Positions 8,535-17,651 of a DNA stretch of 64,000 nucleotides are shown here, in pieces. The translations under genes were made by a program, and so were the position numbers. The stretch is from UBA9676 sp963741615 (GTDB lineage Bacteria > Actinomycetota > Actinomycetes > Streptosporangiales > Streptosporangiaceae), in assembly GCA_963741615.1 (NCBI GenBank), contig CAVUIU010000002.1, forward strand, positions 1 to 64,000. The letters run 5' to 3'. The notes under the pieces were generated by a model that was given only the letters and a program-made list of their open reading frames with translations, was not told the origin of the DNA and did no database searches. Position 1 is the stretch's first letter. The number at the start of each line of letters is the position of its first letter.

Positions 8535-9343
8535 GCTCGTTCCTCCTCGTTCCCCGGTTCGGGCTGGTGCCAGAGCCCCGGCGGCCGGTTGCCCCGGCCA
8601 GGCCGGAGCGTGCGCACGGTGCCCGCGAGCCGCTCGCGGATCTCTTCCTCTCCCACTTGCTCCATGACCGGCCCCAGCGGCGGCAGCTCGCACGGGCCGC
8701 AGCGGTAGCTGGATGCAGCTGATGTCGTCACGGCACCTGCGTGAGTAGCTGCCCGTGCGCGAGGCGCGCGCGGTCTGGCCACCCGGGCGAGGACGAGCAG
8801 GCTGGCCGCGACGCCGGTCGCCCCGAGAACGATCAGCCGCGGGTCGGACTGGTAGATGCCGAAGACGCCCCAGCAGAGCAGTTCGCCGAAGATGAGCAGC
8901 CAGGTGCCCGTGGAAATGCCTGTGGTGTGATCGGCCCGGTACGCCGTCCAGACCGAGGGCGTGACCTGGAGCAGGAAGGCGACGGTCAGGGCCGTGCCCA
9001 GGCCCGCGCGGCCGAACAGGCTGGCAGCGGTGATGAGCAGCGCGGCCCACACCAGTGCCAGCGCCGCGGGACGGCGCGGGAATCCAGCCCCACGGCGGGC
9101 GAGCATCACGGCCAGTGTGCCGGCGAGCACCGTCGCCGAGATGGCAGGCACCAGCGCGGTCCAAAAACCCGACAGCGCGAAGTAGCCGGCCCAGGCGGCG
9201 TTGTTGATGCTCGTCAGCGCCGCCCACGACCAGGACACCCCGGCCGTCTCCCCGGTGCGCGCCAGGCGTGCCAGCTGGGGCAGAAACTGCGGCACGGCAA
9301 GGACCGCGGCCACCAGGGGCAGCAAGCTGAAGACGGCGTGCAT
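8531..9343 (-). CDS. SWEET/PQ-loop repeat membrane transporter
   Basis: This 270-aa protein has about seven hydrophobic segments in the first 190 residues, with two PQ-loop/MtN3-type repeats (VPQFLPQLARLARTGETAGV in the first; the second has FLLQVTPSVWTAYR followed by TGISTGTWLLIFGELLCWG). Bacterial SemiSWEETs have one three-helix unit; this has two, as in full SWEET-like proteins, which carry sugars or other small solutes. The C-terminal 75 residues are hydrophilic and contain CGPCELPPLGPVMEQV, which is not part of the transporter fold. The gene is the first of a two-gene operon with the enoyl-CoA hydratase and is divergent from the Lrp regulator 112 bp away, an arrangement typical of exporters under Lrp control. 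Substrate unknown. Confidence 0.75.
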   Translation of the reverse strand: MHAVFSLLPLVAAVLAVPQFLPQLARLARTGETAGVSWSWAALTSINNAAWAGYFALSGFWTALVPAISATVLAGTLAVMLARRGAGFPRRPAALALVWAALLITAASLFGRAGLGTALTVAFLLQVTPSVWTAYRADHTTGISTGTWLLIFGELLCWGVFGIYQSDPRLIVLGATGVAASLLVLARVARPRAPRARAATHAGAVTTSAASSYRCGPCELPPLGPVMEQVGEEEIRERLAGTVRTLRPGRGNRPPGLWHQPEPGNEEERA

Positions 9344-9455
9344 CGATGGTCCCTCTGTCGCCCGGCAGGAAAGCTACGCAACGACAGTCTATTGCTGCCC
9401 TAACTGAAGATTTTTGCGAATATCCACGCCATCAGCGTCAAGTGTGAAATAATCT
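9344..9455. promoter_or_regulatory. Divergent promoter region between transporter operon and Lrp regulator
   Basis: This 112-bp gap is clearly AT-richer than its surroundings, especially 9400-9455. The regulator's ATG at 9456 is preceded by TGTGAAATAATCTATGC without a Shine-Dalgarno motif, so its mRNA may be leaderless. Lrp/AsnC proteins usually bind in such divergent gaps; no exact operator is identified. Confidence 0.5.
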
Positions 9456-9989
9456 ATGCATGTGGACGATATTGACCGCAGGATTCTTGCTGAGCTTCAG
9501 GAGGACGGCCGACTGACCGTGACAGAGCTGGCCGACAGGGTCCGGCTCACTCCTGCGCCCTGCCACCGGCGGCTGCGCGAGCTGGAGCGCAACGGCATCA
9601 TCACCGGCTACCACGCCGTCCTCGACCCCGCCGCTGTCGGCCTCGGCTTCGAAGCCCTCGTCAACGTCACAATGGGCCGCGAGGACGCCGTTGCCGCCTT
9701 CGAAGCCGCGCTCGCCGCCATACCGGAGATCCGGCACGCGGAGCGGCTGTTCGGCGACCCCGACTACCTGCTGCGCGTCGTCGCGACCGACCTGAATGAC
9801 TATGCGACGCTGCGAGACCAGAAACTGGCCACCTTGCCAGGCGTCCAGCGCATCACCTCGACCATCGTCATGAAACGCATCGTCGACAACCGGCCGCTCC
9901 CACTGCCGGGAACCCAGACCCGCAGGCTGCCCGGCGCGGCCACCACCTCAGACCGGCAGCGCACCAGTTCACCAGGCAGGCGCGCCTAG
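9456..9989 (+). CDS. Lrp/AsnC-family transcriptional regulator
   Basis: This 177-aa protein opens with the family's AsnC-type winged helix (DDIDRRILAELQEDGRLTVT, ELADRVRLTPAPCHRRLREL) and the linker strand NGIITGYHAVLDPAAVG, followed by a RAM ligand-binding domain (ALVNVTMGREDAVAAFEAAL to GDPDYLLRVVATDLNDYATL). A 30-residue basic tail after the usual end is extra. Members sense amino acids or related small molecules. Position opposite a transporter/enoyl-CoA hydratase operon suggests it controls that operon and itself. Confidence 0.9.
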   Translation: MHVDDIDRRILAELQEDGRLTVTELADRVRLTPAPCHRRLRELERNGIITGYHAVLDPAAVGLGFEALVNVTMGREDAVAAFEAALAAIPEIRHAERLFGDPDYLLRVVATDLNDYATLRDQKLATLPGVQRITSTIVMKRIVDNRPLPLPGTQTRRLPGAATTSDRQRTSSPGRRA

Positions 9990-10451
9990 CTTGTTCCGGC
10001 GAACCTCGCCGGCGCGCGTCACGGCCTCTGCGCGGCCGCCATGCGGACCCGAACCCGATAAGCGCGCCTCCCGCCACGGCGCCGGCCCCGCGCCTGAACC
10101 GACTGCGCCCGAACCCGCGACAAGCGCGGTCGATGAACAGCGCGCAGCCACCGAGCCCCAAGACGTCATCACACAGAAGACCACACCCAGAAGGACAAAC
10201 TGTACGGGCACGGCTGACCTGCCCGCGAACTGTGGCAGCAGCCTCAACAAGAACGCCTCCGTCGCGCGTAGCTCTCCCAGAAAGTCCTATCTGAGCGGCG
10301 TGACGCCACCGGGCGGCCTGTCCTCAGCCGCGCCGAACGGCCGGGTCGGCGCGCGGGCGGTTCACCCGCCTCGCCTTCGGCCGGGCCAGTCGGGCGTTTG
10401 TGCACCGCGGCCGGATCGACTTCCTCCGCCTTTGGCCGATGGCAGCAATCG
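9990..10451. other. Intergenic stretch, no gene seen
   Basis: This lies between the Lrp regulator and the convergent membrane protein gene. It contains several GC-rich inverted segments (for example around 10330-10380) that may end transcription from both sides, but no convincing reading frame. Confidence 0.3.
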
Positions 10452-11666
10452 TCAGCCGCGCTCGCTCATCCACACCGAGACATGAGCGGGTTCCAAGGCC
10501 TGCCGGACCACGCCGGCCAGGTCATTGCGGACCGAGTCCAGGTCCACGGCGTCTTGCAGCCGGCTCGCGAACGCGGTGATGGTCTGGTCGGCGTCGTAGC
10601 GGGCGCGGTTGAACCGGCGGTCCACCGCCCGCTGCACCCGGCGCCGCAGCGGATTGAACAGCGCGGCCGCCGCAAGCGTCGAGGCGGCCACCGCCACCGG
10701 GGAGGAAACCGACAGCACGTGAGTCGCCAGCAGCACCAGCCCTGCGTACACGCCGACCAGCAGGCCCGTCACCAGCGCATACGCGAGCGTGCGGCTGATG
10801 ATCCGGTCGATCTCATACAGCCGGTACTTCAGGATCCCGACGCCGATGCCCACCGGCAGGGCAGCGATCCCGACAATGGGGACGCCAGAGCCGAGCAGGG
10901 CCGCCAAGGGGATCGCGATAACCGCGATCGCGGCACCGCACGCGAGCCACTTCAGCTGCTGACGGCGCTCGCCGGTTGCCCGCCGCCAGCTCAGCGCCTG
11001 GCGGACCGCAAACGACAGCCCGATCACCGCGATCGCGGCAACGACGGGAACGAAAAGCCATGCGGGTGGATTAGCCAGCCATCCAGCCAGCTGACCAGTG
11101 TTCGCAAGGTTGCCGGAGGTGTCGAGGCGGATGTCGTGACCGGCGACCGCGCCGACCGACGGGCCGACGAAGACCGCCGTCGCGTAGACGGCTAGCCCAG
11201 CGTAGGCCCACAGCACCGGCCGCCAGCGCCGCGACGGCAGCCGCCCGTCCGGAAACAGCAAGATGATCGGGGGGAACAAGGCAAACGAAGGTGCCTGCAA
11301 CATATCGAGCAGCACAGCTACCGGAGCGAACGGCAGCCCCCCGTAGCCGAAGCGGTAGTGCAGGACCGCGTAGTAACTGGCGCCGCTGGCGAGCAGATAG
11401 AGCACGGTGAAGATGAGCAGCATCCAGCCGATGGGGTTACCCGGCTGGCGTCGCGCGACAACGACACCCACGCCCGCGTACATCAAGACGAAGACGAGCC
11501 CCGCCACGGCGTCGCGGATCGTCAGCTGATGGGCGAGACCAGTCAGCATCGAGGTTGCCACCGCCAGCACGAGCACCAGGACACCCAGGACCGTCGCAGC
11601 AGCTGGTGATGCCATGCGGAAGCGGCGGGCCGTGACCTCCGACGTCACCGGTGCCTGCCCGCCCAC
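10452..11666 (-). CDS. Membrane protein resembling a histidine kinase sensor half, no kinase core
   Basis: This 404-aa protein has about eight hydrophobic helices, then ERRQQLKWLACG, GVGILKYRLYEIDRIISRTL, a further pair of helices and NPLRRRVQRAVDRRFNRARY, ending with RNDLAGVVRQALEPAHVSVW. The same order of motifs occurs in the orphan histidine kinase at 30189-32279 (EERQQIKWF, AVLRYHLYDIGVFLRRAL, QPVRSRLQRLANRLVYGKR), but here the chain stops before a GAF, HisKA_3 or HATPase_c domain. A close paralogue lies at 48514-49740. GTG 11666 is chosen because GGGGGAGG lies eight bases upstream. Such kinase-less sensors could dimerise with a kinase or act on their own; function unknown. Confidence 0.75.
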   Translation of the reverse strand: MGGQAPVTSEVTARRFRMASPAAATVLGVLVLVLAVATSMLTGLAHQLTIRDAVAGLVFVLMYAGVGVVVARRQPGNPIGWMLLIFTVLYLLASGASYYAVLHYRFGYGGLPFAPVAVLLDMLQAPSFALFPPIILLFPDGRLPSRRWRPVLWAYAGLAVYATAVFVGPSVGAVAGHDIRLDTSGNLANTGQLAGWLANPPAWLFVPVVAAIAVIGLSFAVRQALSWRRATGERRQQLKWLACGAAIAVIAIPLAALLGSGVPIVGIAALPVGIGVGILKYRLYEIDRIISRTLAYALVTGLLVGVYAGLVLLATHVLSVSSPVAVAASTLAAAALFNPLRRRVQRAVDRRFNRARYDADQTITAFASRLQDAVDLDSVRNDLAGVVRQALEPAHVSVWMSERG

Positions 11667-11887
11667 TGGCCGCGCCTCCCCCACGGACCGCACGCTACGC
11701 CTGCATCGTTCCGGGAACGTTACCGCTCAGCACCGGACACTCCGCCAGGCCAGGCCGAGCACCACCTGAGATAACGCGGCCGGGGAGGCGCCCGCGCAGA
11801 CCGGAAAATCGGGGACCTCAGCTGGGCGCGCGGCAGCGCCGGCGGAGCCGGCTTTGTGGCCCGCCGGTGACGTGGTGAGCGGTTAGG

Positions 11888-13220
11888 TTAGGCGGCCTGG
11901 GTGATGGTGACGGTGTAGCCGAGGGCTTCGAGCTGGCGGATGTGATTGCGTGCCTTGCGGCTCTTGTCGGTTCTGGCCTGGTAGTGGCCGGGTCCGAGGT
12001 CGTGGTAGCGGGCGGTGGGGTCGTTGAGCAGGTGCCAGATGATGATCAAGATGGATCGGGCGACGGCGACCTGGGCGCGGGCGGCGCCGCGGCGGCGGGC
12101 GAGGCGCCGGTAGCGTTCGCCGAGGAAGGTGCTGGTGCGGGCGGCGGCGACGGCGGCCCGGCCCAGGTAGCCCCGCAGCCAGGCGTTGCCCTGGCCTTTG
12201 CCGGTGCGGGTGCGGGCGCCGGATTGGATGGTCCGCCCGCATAGCCCGGCCCAGGATGCCAGATGGCCGGGGCTGGGGAAGCGGGTCATGTCCAGGCCAG
12301 TCTCGGAGATGATCGAGGCGGCCAGCTCGGCGCCGACGCCGGGGACTTCATCGAGCCGGGCGATGACCGGCAGGGCGATGGCGCCGGGGCTGGGGCCGGT
12401 AGCGCCGTCGGCATCGATGCCCCAGGCGGCGCGGGTGGAGGCGAGCTGCTCGCCGATCAGCATGGTCAGCCGGGCGATCTGGGTGTCGAGGAAGGCGATC
12501 TGGTCCAGCAGCAGCTGCGCCAGCTCGGCGTGGTGGTCGGTGAACAGGCCGGCCAGGGCCTCGGCCAGGGCGTCGTGCTTGGCTTTCATCCGGGTGCGGG
12601 CCAGGCCGGCCAGCACCTGCGGGTCACGCTGGCCAGCGATCATGGCGCGGATCATGTCCTGCACCGACCGCGTGGTCAGCTTGGAGGCCACCGCGGATAC
12701 CTTGATCAGCGCGTCCTCCAGCAGCTTCTCCAGCCGCTGGAAACACCGGGTCCGGTCGTGGGTCAGCCGGGTGCGCGCCCGGGCATAGCCGCGCAGTACG
12801 CGGATCTCGGCTGGCGGCACGAACGAGGGGCGCAGCAGCCCCATCTCGGTCAGCCGGGCCAGCCACATCGCATCCAGCTTGTCCGTTTTCGGCCGGCCGG
12901 GCAGGTTGCGGGCCTGGCTGGCGTTGACCAGCTGCACCGCCAGCCCAGCCTCCTCCAGCACGTAAAACCAGATCCGCCAGTAGTCCGAGGTGGACTCCAG
13001 GGTCACCTTCTGCACGCCCTCGGCGGCCAGCCGCCCGGCCAGCTCGGTGACCGCGTGCATCGTGGCCGGCACCTCCACACCTGCGAGCGCCAGCCGCCGG
13101 CTGGGCCGGGTGCGGCAGGCGCATGCACACCACCCCCGACGCCTTGGCCACGTCCACCGCGGCCACCCGCTCGAAGACGCGTCCTTGTTCCTGATCGTCG
13201 AATACCTGCGGCTTGCCCAC
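11888..13220 (-). pseudogene. IS110-family transposase, frameshifted
   Basis: The main frame encodes the IS110 DEDD transposase: an RNase-H-like part (ESTSDYWRIWFYVLEEAG, ASQARNLPGRPKTDKLDAMW), a central helical region and the C-terminal Transposase_20 part with VPGVGAELAASIISE, HLASWAGLCG and the serine-bearing loop NAWLRG region. The natural N-terminus (GTG at 13220 preceded by AGGAGG; MGKPQVFDDQEQGRVFERVA, then the first catalytic Asp in AAVDVAKASGVV) is in another frame. The two frames swap near 13111-13121, in a CCGCACCCGGCCCAGCC stretch, so one base has been lost or gained. Full family length if repaired (about 440 aa). Terminal repeats, absent or short in IS110 elements, were not found. 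Confidence 0.8.
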
Positions 13221-13680
13221 CGCGGCCTCCTATCCTCGAACCGTCCGAACACCAGCGGGCTGCCCGGGGCCCCGGTCAGGCAGCAGCCGAATACAGACCG
13301 TCGTGCTCGAGGCAACAAGAAGCGACCCACAGGGTCAGGGCCCAGCGGCCAGGCAGATTAGCGCGGCCTTCCGTGCAGCGGTTTCGGCCCTGGGTGGCTG
13401 AAGCTTCTTGAGGCGTGCGGGTTACCGCAGCCTGATCTGACCTGTGCCTTCATCACTACGGGCACATGCCCGGGGATCCATCCCAGGGCCGGTAAAGCTG
13501 CTGACAAATACCTGGCTGATCACAGGGGTGCCTGGTCCGGTCAGCGCGCCGGGTGGTCGCAGGGACCTGATGATCCCCGGGATTCATACTGTGAGCAGCA
13601 GAGACATGGGGAACCTCGCCGTCGTCGCGCCGCCCGACCGCATCCGTGACATCAAGCAGTGCGCATGGTAGACCAGGAGC
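13221..13680. other. Gap between the two insertion sequences
   Basis: No gene is seen. It contains the ribosome-binding site of the IS110 transposase (near 13228) and, at 13402-13424, the candidate left terminal repeat of the following DDE element. Confidence 0.35.
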
Positions 13681-15459
13681 ATGACAGCGAAACCAGCCCC
13701 GCACCGGCAGGGCTGGGAAGCGTTCGCCCGCCCGGCGAGCGTGAACCAGCGGCGGTATGAGGCGGTCCGCGCCTACGTGCTCGAAGGCGCGCCGCTGGCC
13801 GGGGCCGCCGCCCAGTTCGGGTACTCCCCGTCAGCGCTGGCGTCGCTGGTCCGCGACTTCCGGGCCGGCAAGCTCACACTGTTCGCGGAGGCGGGCAGGC
13901 CCGGCCGCAAGAGCGCGCCGAAGAAGGACGCCGCCCGCGGCCAGGTCATCGAGCTGCGCCGCCAGGGCCTGTCCGTGCATGAGATCAGCACGCGGCTGGC
14001 GGCCGAGGGCAGGCCGCTGAACCGCACCGGCGTCGGGCAGATCCTGGCCGAGGAAGGCTTCGGGCGGCTGCTGCGCCACCCCGAACCCGAGGCCAGCATC
14101 AGCCCGGCCACCGCCGGGCGGGACACCAAACTGCCCCGCGCCAAGGTCATCGACTTCGCCGCCTTCCCCGCCGCGGCCACCACCTGGCTGGCCGGGCTGC
14201 TGCTGGCCGTCCCCGACCTGGCCGCCCTGGACCTGCCCGCCCTCGCGCGGGCGGCCGGCTACCCCGGCACCAAGGCGATCCCCGCGGCATCGTGGCTGCT
14301 GTCCCTGCTGGCGCTCAAGCTCACCGCCACCCGCAGGGTCTCCCACGTCGACGACCTGCTCGACGACCCGGCCAGCGCCCTGTTCGCCGGGCTGGCGATC
14401 CTGCCGAAGAAGTCCGCCCTCACCGACTACTCCTACCGGCTGTCGCACGACCACCAGCGGAACTTCCTGGCCGCCCTGGACGCCAAGCTGATCGCAGCCG
14501 GGCTCGCCAGCGGCGACGAGGGCATCTTCGACCTGGACTTCCACGCCGTCATGCACTGGGGGCACGACCCGGTGCTCGAGAAGCACTACGTGCCCACCCG
14601 GTCCCAGCGCGCCCGGTCCGTTCTGACGTTCTTCGCCCAAGACAGCGGCACCCACAACCTGGTCTACGCCAACGCCGACATCTCCAAGGCCACCCAGCAC
14701 CGCGAGGCCATCGCCTTCTGCGACCACTGGAAAGCAGCCTCCGGATCGGACCCCAAGATGCTGGTCATGGACCAGAAGGTCACCAACCAGAAGATCCTCG
14801 GCGAGCTCGACGCCCGCGGCATCAAGTTCCTCACCCTGCGCATGCGCTCGGCGGCCCTGATCCGGCACATCAGCAGCCTGGCCCCCAAGGACTACAAGAC
14901 GACCGCCCTGGACCGGCCCGGCCCGCACAACCGGCCCCGCGTGCACGAGGACAAGGCCGTGCGCCTGACCAGCTACCCCGGCACCGTCCGCCAGCTGGTC
15001 GTCACCGGCCTCGGCCGGGACGCCCCCACCGTCATCATCACCAACGAGCACCAGGCCACCGTCAAGAACCTGATCAGCCAGTACGCCCGCCGCATGACCA
15101 TCGAGCAGCGGCTCGCCGAGATCATCCGTTCCTTCTGCGCCGACGCCCTGTCATCCACGGTCAACCTCAACGTCAACCTGGACATCATGCTGTGCGTCCT
15201 GGCCCAGGCCCTGCTCGCCGCGTTCCGGACCCGGCTCGGCGCCGGCTACACCACCGCCACACCCGACACCCTCCAGCGGCGCTTCCTCGACAGCTCCGGC
15301 ACCATAACCACCACCAGCGACCAGATCACCGTCCGCATCGACCGCCGCGCCTACTCACCCGTCCTGCGCCAGGCCAGCCTCCCGCCCGACACCACCATCC
15401 CCTGGTGGCACGGGCGGCGCCTCCACTTCGAGTTCAGCTAACCCAGGGTCGAAGAAGCT
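13402..15459 (+). mobile_element. Candidate insertion sequence bounded by imperfect terminal repeats
   Basis: The left end AGCTTCTT...GGGTTA (13402-13424) is repeated in inverse at the right end (15439-15459, overlapping the transposase stop codon). Eight bases match at the outer end and six at the inner end, with a poorly matching middle and lengths of 23 and 21. No target-site duplication could be recognised, so the borders are tentative; the transposase inside is clear. Confidence 0.35.
13681..15441 (+). CDS. DDE transposase with N-terminal helix-turn-helix
   Basis: This 586-aa protein starts with a Hin-like helix-turn-helix region (GAPLAGAAAQFGYSPSALAS; LSVHEISTRLAAEGRPLNRT), followed by an RNase-H-like DDE core: first Asp in IFDLDFHAVMHWG, second Asp in KMLVMDQKVTNQ and Glu in RRMTIEQRLAEIIRSF. 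The order resembles long IS4/IS1634-related transposases, but I do not place it in a named family. The frame is intact, unlike the neighbouring IS110 copy, so this element arrived later or is still active. Its codon use is cleaner GC3 than its neighbours, consistent with acquisition from another high-GC host. Confidence 0.8.
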   Translation: MTAKPAPHRQGWEAFARPASVNQRRYEAVRAYVLEGAPLAGAAAQFGYSPSALASLVRDFRAGKLTLFAEAGRPGRKSAPKKDAARGQVIELRRQGLSVHEISTRLAAEGRPLNRTGVGQILAEEGFGRLLRHPEPEASISPATAGRDTKLPRAKVIDFAAFPAAATTWLAGLLLAVPDLAALDLPALARAAGYPGTKAIPAASWLLSLLALKLTATRRVSHVDDLLDDPASALFAGLAILPKKSALTDYSYRLSHDHQRNFLAALDAKLIAAGLASGDEGIFDLDFHAVMHWGHDPVLEKHYVPTRSQRARSVLTFFAQDSGTHNLVYANADISKATQHREAIAFCDHWKAASGSDPKMLVMDQKVTNQKILGELDARGIKFLTLRMRSAALIRHISSLAPKDYKTTALDRPGPHNRPRVHEDKAVRLTSYPGTVRQLVVTGLGRDAPTVIITNEHQATVKNLISQYARRMTIEQRLAEIIRSFCADALSSTVNLNVNLDIMLCVLAQALLAAFRTRLGAGYTTATPDTLQRRFLDSSGTITTTSDQITVRIDRRAYSPVLRQASLPPDTTIPWWHGRRLHFEFS

Positions 15460-15823
15460 GCATGGAAATCGGCGTTAGCGGGATCGACCTCCCACTGTGC
15501 GACGGCGTCACGGGCAGCCCGCACCCATCCTGGCCACCCGTCTCCGGCCGCGCAGCCAAACCCCAGCCACCGCGCGGCAGCACCCCCAGCCCGCGACCCG
15601 CCCGCACCGGACCGGGATTTTCACCCAGTTGCGACCGCCCCCGTGGGCGAAGAAAGGCAGATTATCTCTTCTGGCGTGGTCTTCGTGGACACCTCGGCCT
15701 ACCGACATCGGCGCCATAACGGCGGTTACACGCGCAGCGGGAACTCACTGGTTGGCCACGTTCTGTGATCGTTTCAGCAGTCGAGAGCCACAGGACCCGG
15801 CGCCGGTCTGGTATGAAGCCGTC
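15442..15823. other. Intergenic stretch after the transposase
   Basis: Apart from the candidate right terminal repeat at 15439-15459, nothing coding is seen. The upstream part of the open plus frame (from 15497) is shadow sequence lacking family similarity. Confidence 0.3.
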
Positions 15824-16279
15824 ATGTGGGTTGCCATGAGCGCCGCCGAGCGCGACGAGTTCCTGGCCGGCGTGCATGTCGGCGTGCTGAGCGCGGCCAT
15901 GGGCACCGCGGGCCAGACTCTGGCCGTCCCGGTCTGGTACAGCTACCAGCCGGGCGGGCTGCTGACGGTGCTGACCGGCCGCCGGTCCCGCAAGGCCGCA
16001 GCGATCCGCGCCGCCGGACGGTTCGGCCTGTGCGTGCAGGACGCTAGCCCGCCCTACCGCTATGTCAGCGTCGAGGGGCCGGTCGTCAGCGAGGAGGAGC
16101 TCGATCCCGCCGAGCGGCTTGCCATGGCCCGCCGCTACCTCGGCACCACCGGCGGCGACCGGTACGTCGCCGGCAACCCGGACCCCGGGCGGGAGAACGT
16201 GGCGTTCCGGATGCGCCCGGAGCACTGGCTCAGCCAGGATCAGGGCAAGAAACAAGCCAGGGCCGGCCACCCAGAGTGA
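15824..16279 (+). CDS. Pyridoxamine 5'-phosphate oxidase-family (split-barrel flavin) protein
   Basis: This 151-aa single-domain protein matches the FMN/F420-binding split-barrel fold: SAAERDEFLAGVHVGVLSAA, then TLAVPVWYSYQPGGLLTVLT, GRRSRKAAAIRAAGRFGLCV and a YRYVSVEGPVV strand. This order (start helix, P-V-W-Y strand, R-K-A-x-x-I helix, Y-V-x-V-E-G) is typical of actinobacterial PPOX-class F420-dependent or FMN proteins. The ATG at 15824 is chosen; ATG 15836 is also possible. It lies alone between the IS and the thioredoxin-like gene. Substrate unknown. Confidence 0.75.
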   Translation: MWVAMSAAERDEFLAGVHVGVLSAAMGTAGQTLAVPVWYSYQPGGLLTVLTGRRSRKAAAIRAAGRFGLCVQDASPPYRYVSVEGPVVSEEELDPAERLAMARRYLGTTGGDRYVAGNPDPGRENVAFRMRPEHWLSQDQGKKQARAGHPE

Positions 16280-16396
16280 CCCGATCCCAGGCTCGGCAGG
16301 CGGGCGGATTCTGGCACGGCACGGGCGTTTGGTCATGGTGGCAGGCGGTGCCGGGGTCAGCGGCCTGGCGGCGGGCTGCGCCGGTCATGACGATGG

Positions 16397-16942
16397 TCAG
16401 GACCGCCATTTGATGGAGCAGCCCATGCTGGGCCGGTGCGGCTCGGGCACCGGCTGGCCGGCCAGGGTCAGCTCGATGGCCGCACCGAGCAGCTCGCCGG
16501 TGACCGGCTTGCCGTTACCGGGTGTGGACTGGTCGAACGCGCCACGGTAGGCCAGCCGGCGCGCGCTGTCGTAGAGGAAGAAGCCCGGCGTGCAGGCGGC
16601 GTGGTAGGCGCGGCCGGCCTTCTGGTCGGCGTCGACCAGGTACGGGAAATCCCAGCCGGCACGCCGGGCCTGCCGGGCAAGCTCGTGCGGCCGGTCGTCG
16701 GGGTAAGCATCGGCGTCGTTGGTGCAGATGCCCACGATGGCCAGGTCACGATAGTGCGACAGGAGCGTGCCTAGCGCGGTCTCGATCTGCCGGACGTAGG
16801 GACAGTGGTTGCACAAGAAGGCAACCAGCAAGGCGGGCGCGGCGGTGAAGTCGTCGCGGTCTGCCATTGTGCCGCTGGTGTCCGGAAGAGTGAAGTCGGG
16901 CGCCTGCGAGCCGAGCGGGACCATCAACGACGGGACAGCCAT
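16397..16942 (-). CDS. Thioredoxin-fold (AhpC/TSA-like) protein
   Basis: This 181-aa protein has the start typical of the peroxiredoxin-like family (LGSQAPDFTLPDTSGT), then LLVAFLCNHCPYVRQIETAL, where CNHC occupies the CxxC/peroxidatic position, and ends with YHAACTPGFFLYDSARRLAYR, the cis-Pro loop (T-P) after which a redox partner docks. The family is a group of cytoplasmic thiol oxidoreductases, often called 'thioredoxin family protein' with a CNHCP motif. It is probably a single-gene unit, divergent from the tRNA-Phe remnant. It could be a peroxidase or a disulphide reductase; the sequence does not decide. Confidence 0.8.
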   Translation of the reverse strand: MAVPSLMVPLGSQAPDFTLPDTSGTMADRDDFTAAPALLVAFLCNHCPYVRQIETALGTLLSHYRDLAIVGICTNDADAYPDDRPHELARQARRAGWDFPYLVDADQKAGRAYHAACTPGFFLYDSARRLAYRGAFDQSTPGNGKPVTGELLGAAIELTLAGQPVPEPHRPSMGCSIKWRS

Positions 16943-17454
16943 AGCCGAACCTTATCCGCGTCCCGTGCGGCAACCGCGCTGGGATCCCTGCCGATCACCT
17001 TGATCTCGCGCGGACGGCACCGTGATGCAAAGCTTGCAGCCCAGTATCGGCGGAGGTGGGGTTCCGGCGCCGGGCAGCGGTAACTGACCGCGGCGCGCCG
17101 CGTGAACGTGCGGCTCCCGAATCACGGAAGACCCGCAGCCCAGCTCGGCGTACGGCTCATGGAGACTGGGCAAGTCGTGGGGCCGGGTGCGGCAGGTCAC
17201 CATCGAAGCGATCTAGGCGCTCATCGACGAACTCGAGACAGGGTAACCGGTGCGCGGTCCCTGGCTTCAGCGTCTGCGGGATCGCCGCGCGCGCCGACGA
17301 CTCCTGGACAGTGCGGCGCGTCTTCCGCAGGCCGGGGCGTGGTCTCATTTGTGGTCTCGTTTATGCGGGTGCACGGGGGTCCATCGCAGGCCACCAGGTG
17401 GCGCTGACCACGCGAAACGACGAGCGTGGCCGCGCCGAGACGGTGATCCCTGCT

Positions 17455-17500
17455 CCTGAAAAGCGGAAGGTCGGCGGTTCGACCCCGCCCCTGACCACCA
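17455..17500 (+). repeat. tRNA-Phe 3'-half, candidate attachment site 1
   Basis: These 46 bases fold as the 3' part of tRNA-Phe: anticodon loop CTGAAAA (anticodon GAA), anticodon stem strand GCGGA, variable loop AGGTC, a T-arm with stem GGCGG/CCGCC around TTCGACC, acceptor strand CCTGACC, discriminator A and CCA. The sequence upstream does not pair, so the 5' half is absent. Integrative elements that enter a tRNA 3' end leave exactly such a half copy at their far border. It matches 24713-24758 at 44 of 46 positions. Confidence 0.75.
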
Positions 17501-17521
17501 GTTTTGCAATGTAATCAGCTG

Positions 17522-17550
17522 ATTTAGCCAGCTGCGGAGAGCCAAAGTGG
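17522..17550 (+). repeat. Dispersed repeat A, copy 1
   Basis: The segment ATTTAGCCAGCTGCGGAGAG followed by CCAAAGTGG recurs at 30136-30163 with a few changes (about 22 of 26 aligned bases). It lies 21 bases right of the tRNA-Phe remnant and could be part of an element end or integrase arm site. Confidence 0.4.
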
Positions 17551-17651
17551 CGGGCTTCCATAGTGAAAGGCCGAAACGTTTTTATGTGGCGGCCTGCCGT
17601 CGCAGATGAGCAGGCGTTTCCCCATGAGCCTCGTCACCGTCTTTCGTCCAG

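Larger units (their letters stand above)
16943..17651. other. Intergenic region holding an att-type tRNA remnant
   Basis: No protein gene is supported. The open frames around 17345-17561 arise from reading the tRNA remnant antisense, which gives the well-known artefact peptide VEPPTFRFSG. The stretch contains the tRNA-Phe fragment at 17455-17500 and the repeat at 17522-17550. Confidence 0.5.

Noticed and set aside
13831..15051. Long minus-strand ORF opposite the DDE transposase
   Set aside because: Antisense shadow with Val/Gly/Asp/Gln bias. The plus-strand transposase has all its motifs.
14292..15719. Long plus-strand ORF overlapping the transposase in another frame
   Set aside because: Arg/Pro/His-rich shadow composition; no domain.
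17455..17500. Complete tRNA gene
   Set aside because: The 5' acceptor strand, D-arm and 5' anticodon strand are missing; only the 3' half is present.
17361..17561. Small minus-strand ORF containing VEPPTFRFSG
   Set aside because: This peptide is the known artefact of translating tRNA-Phe antisense; the same occurs at 24595-24789.
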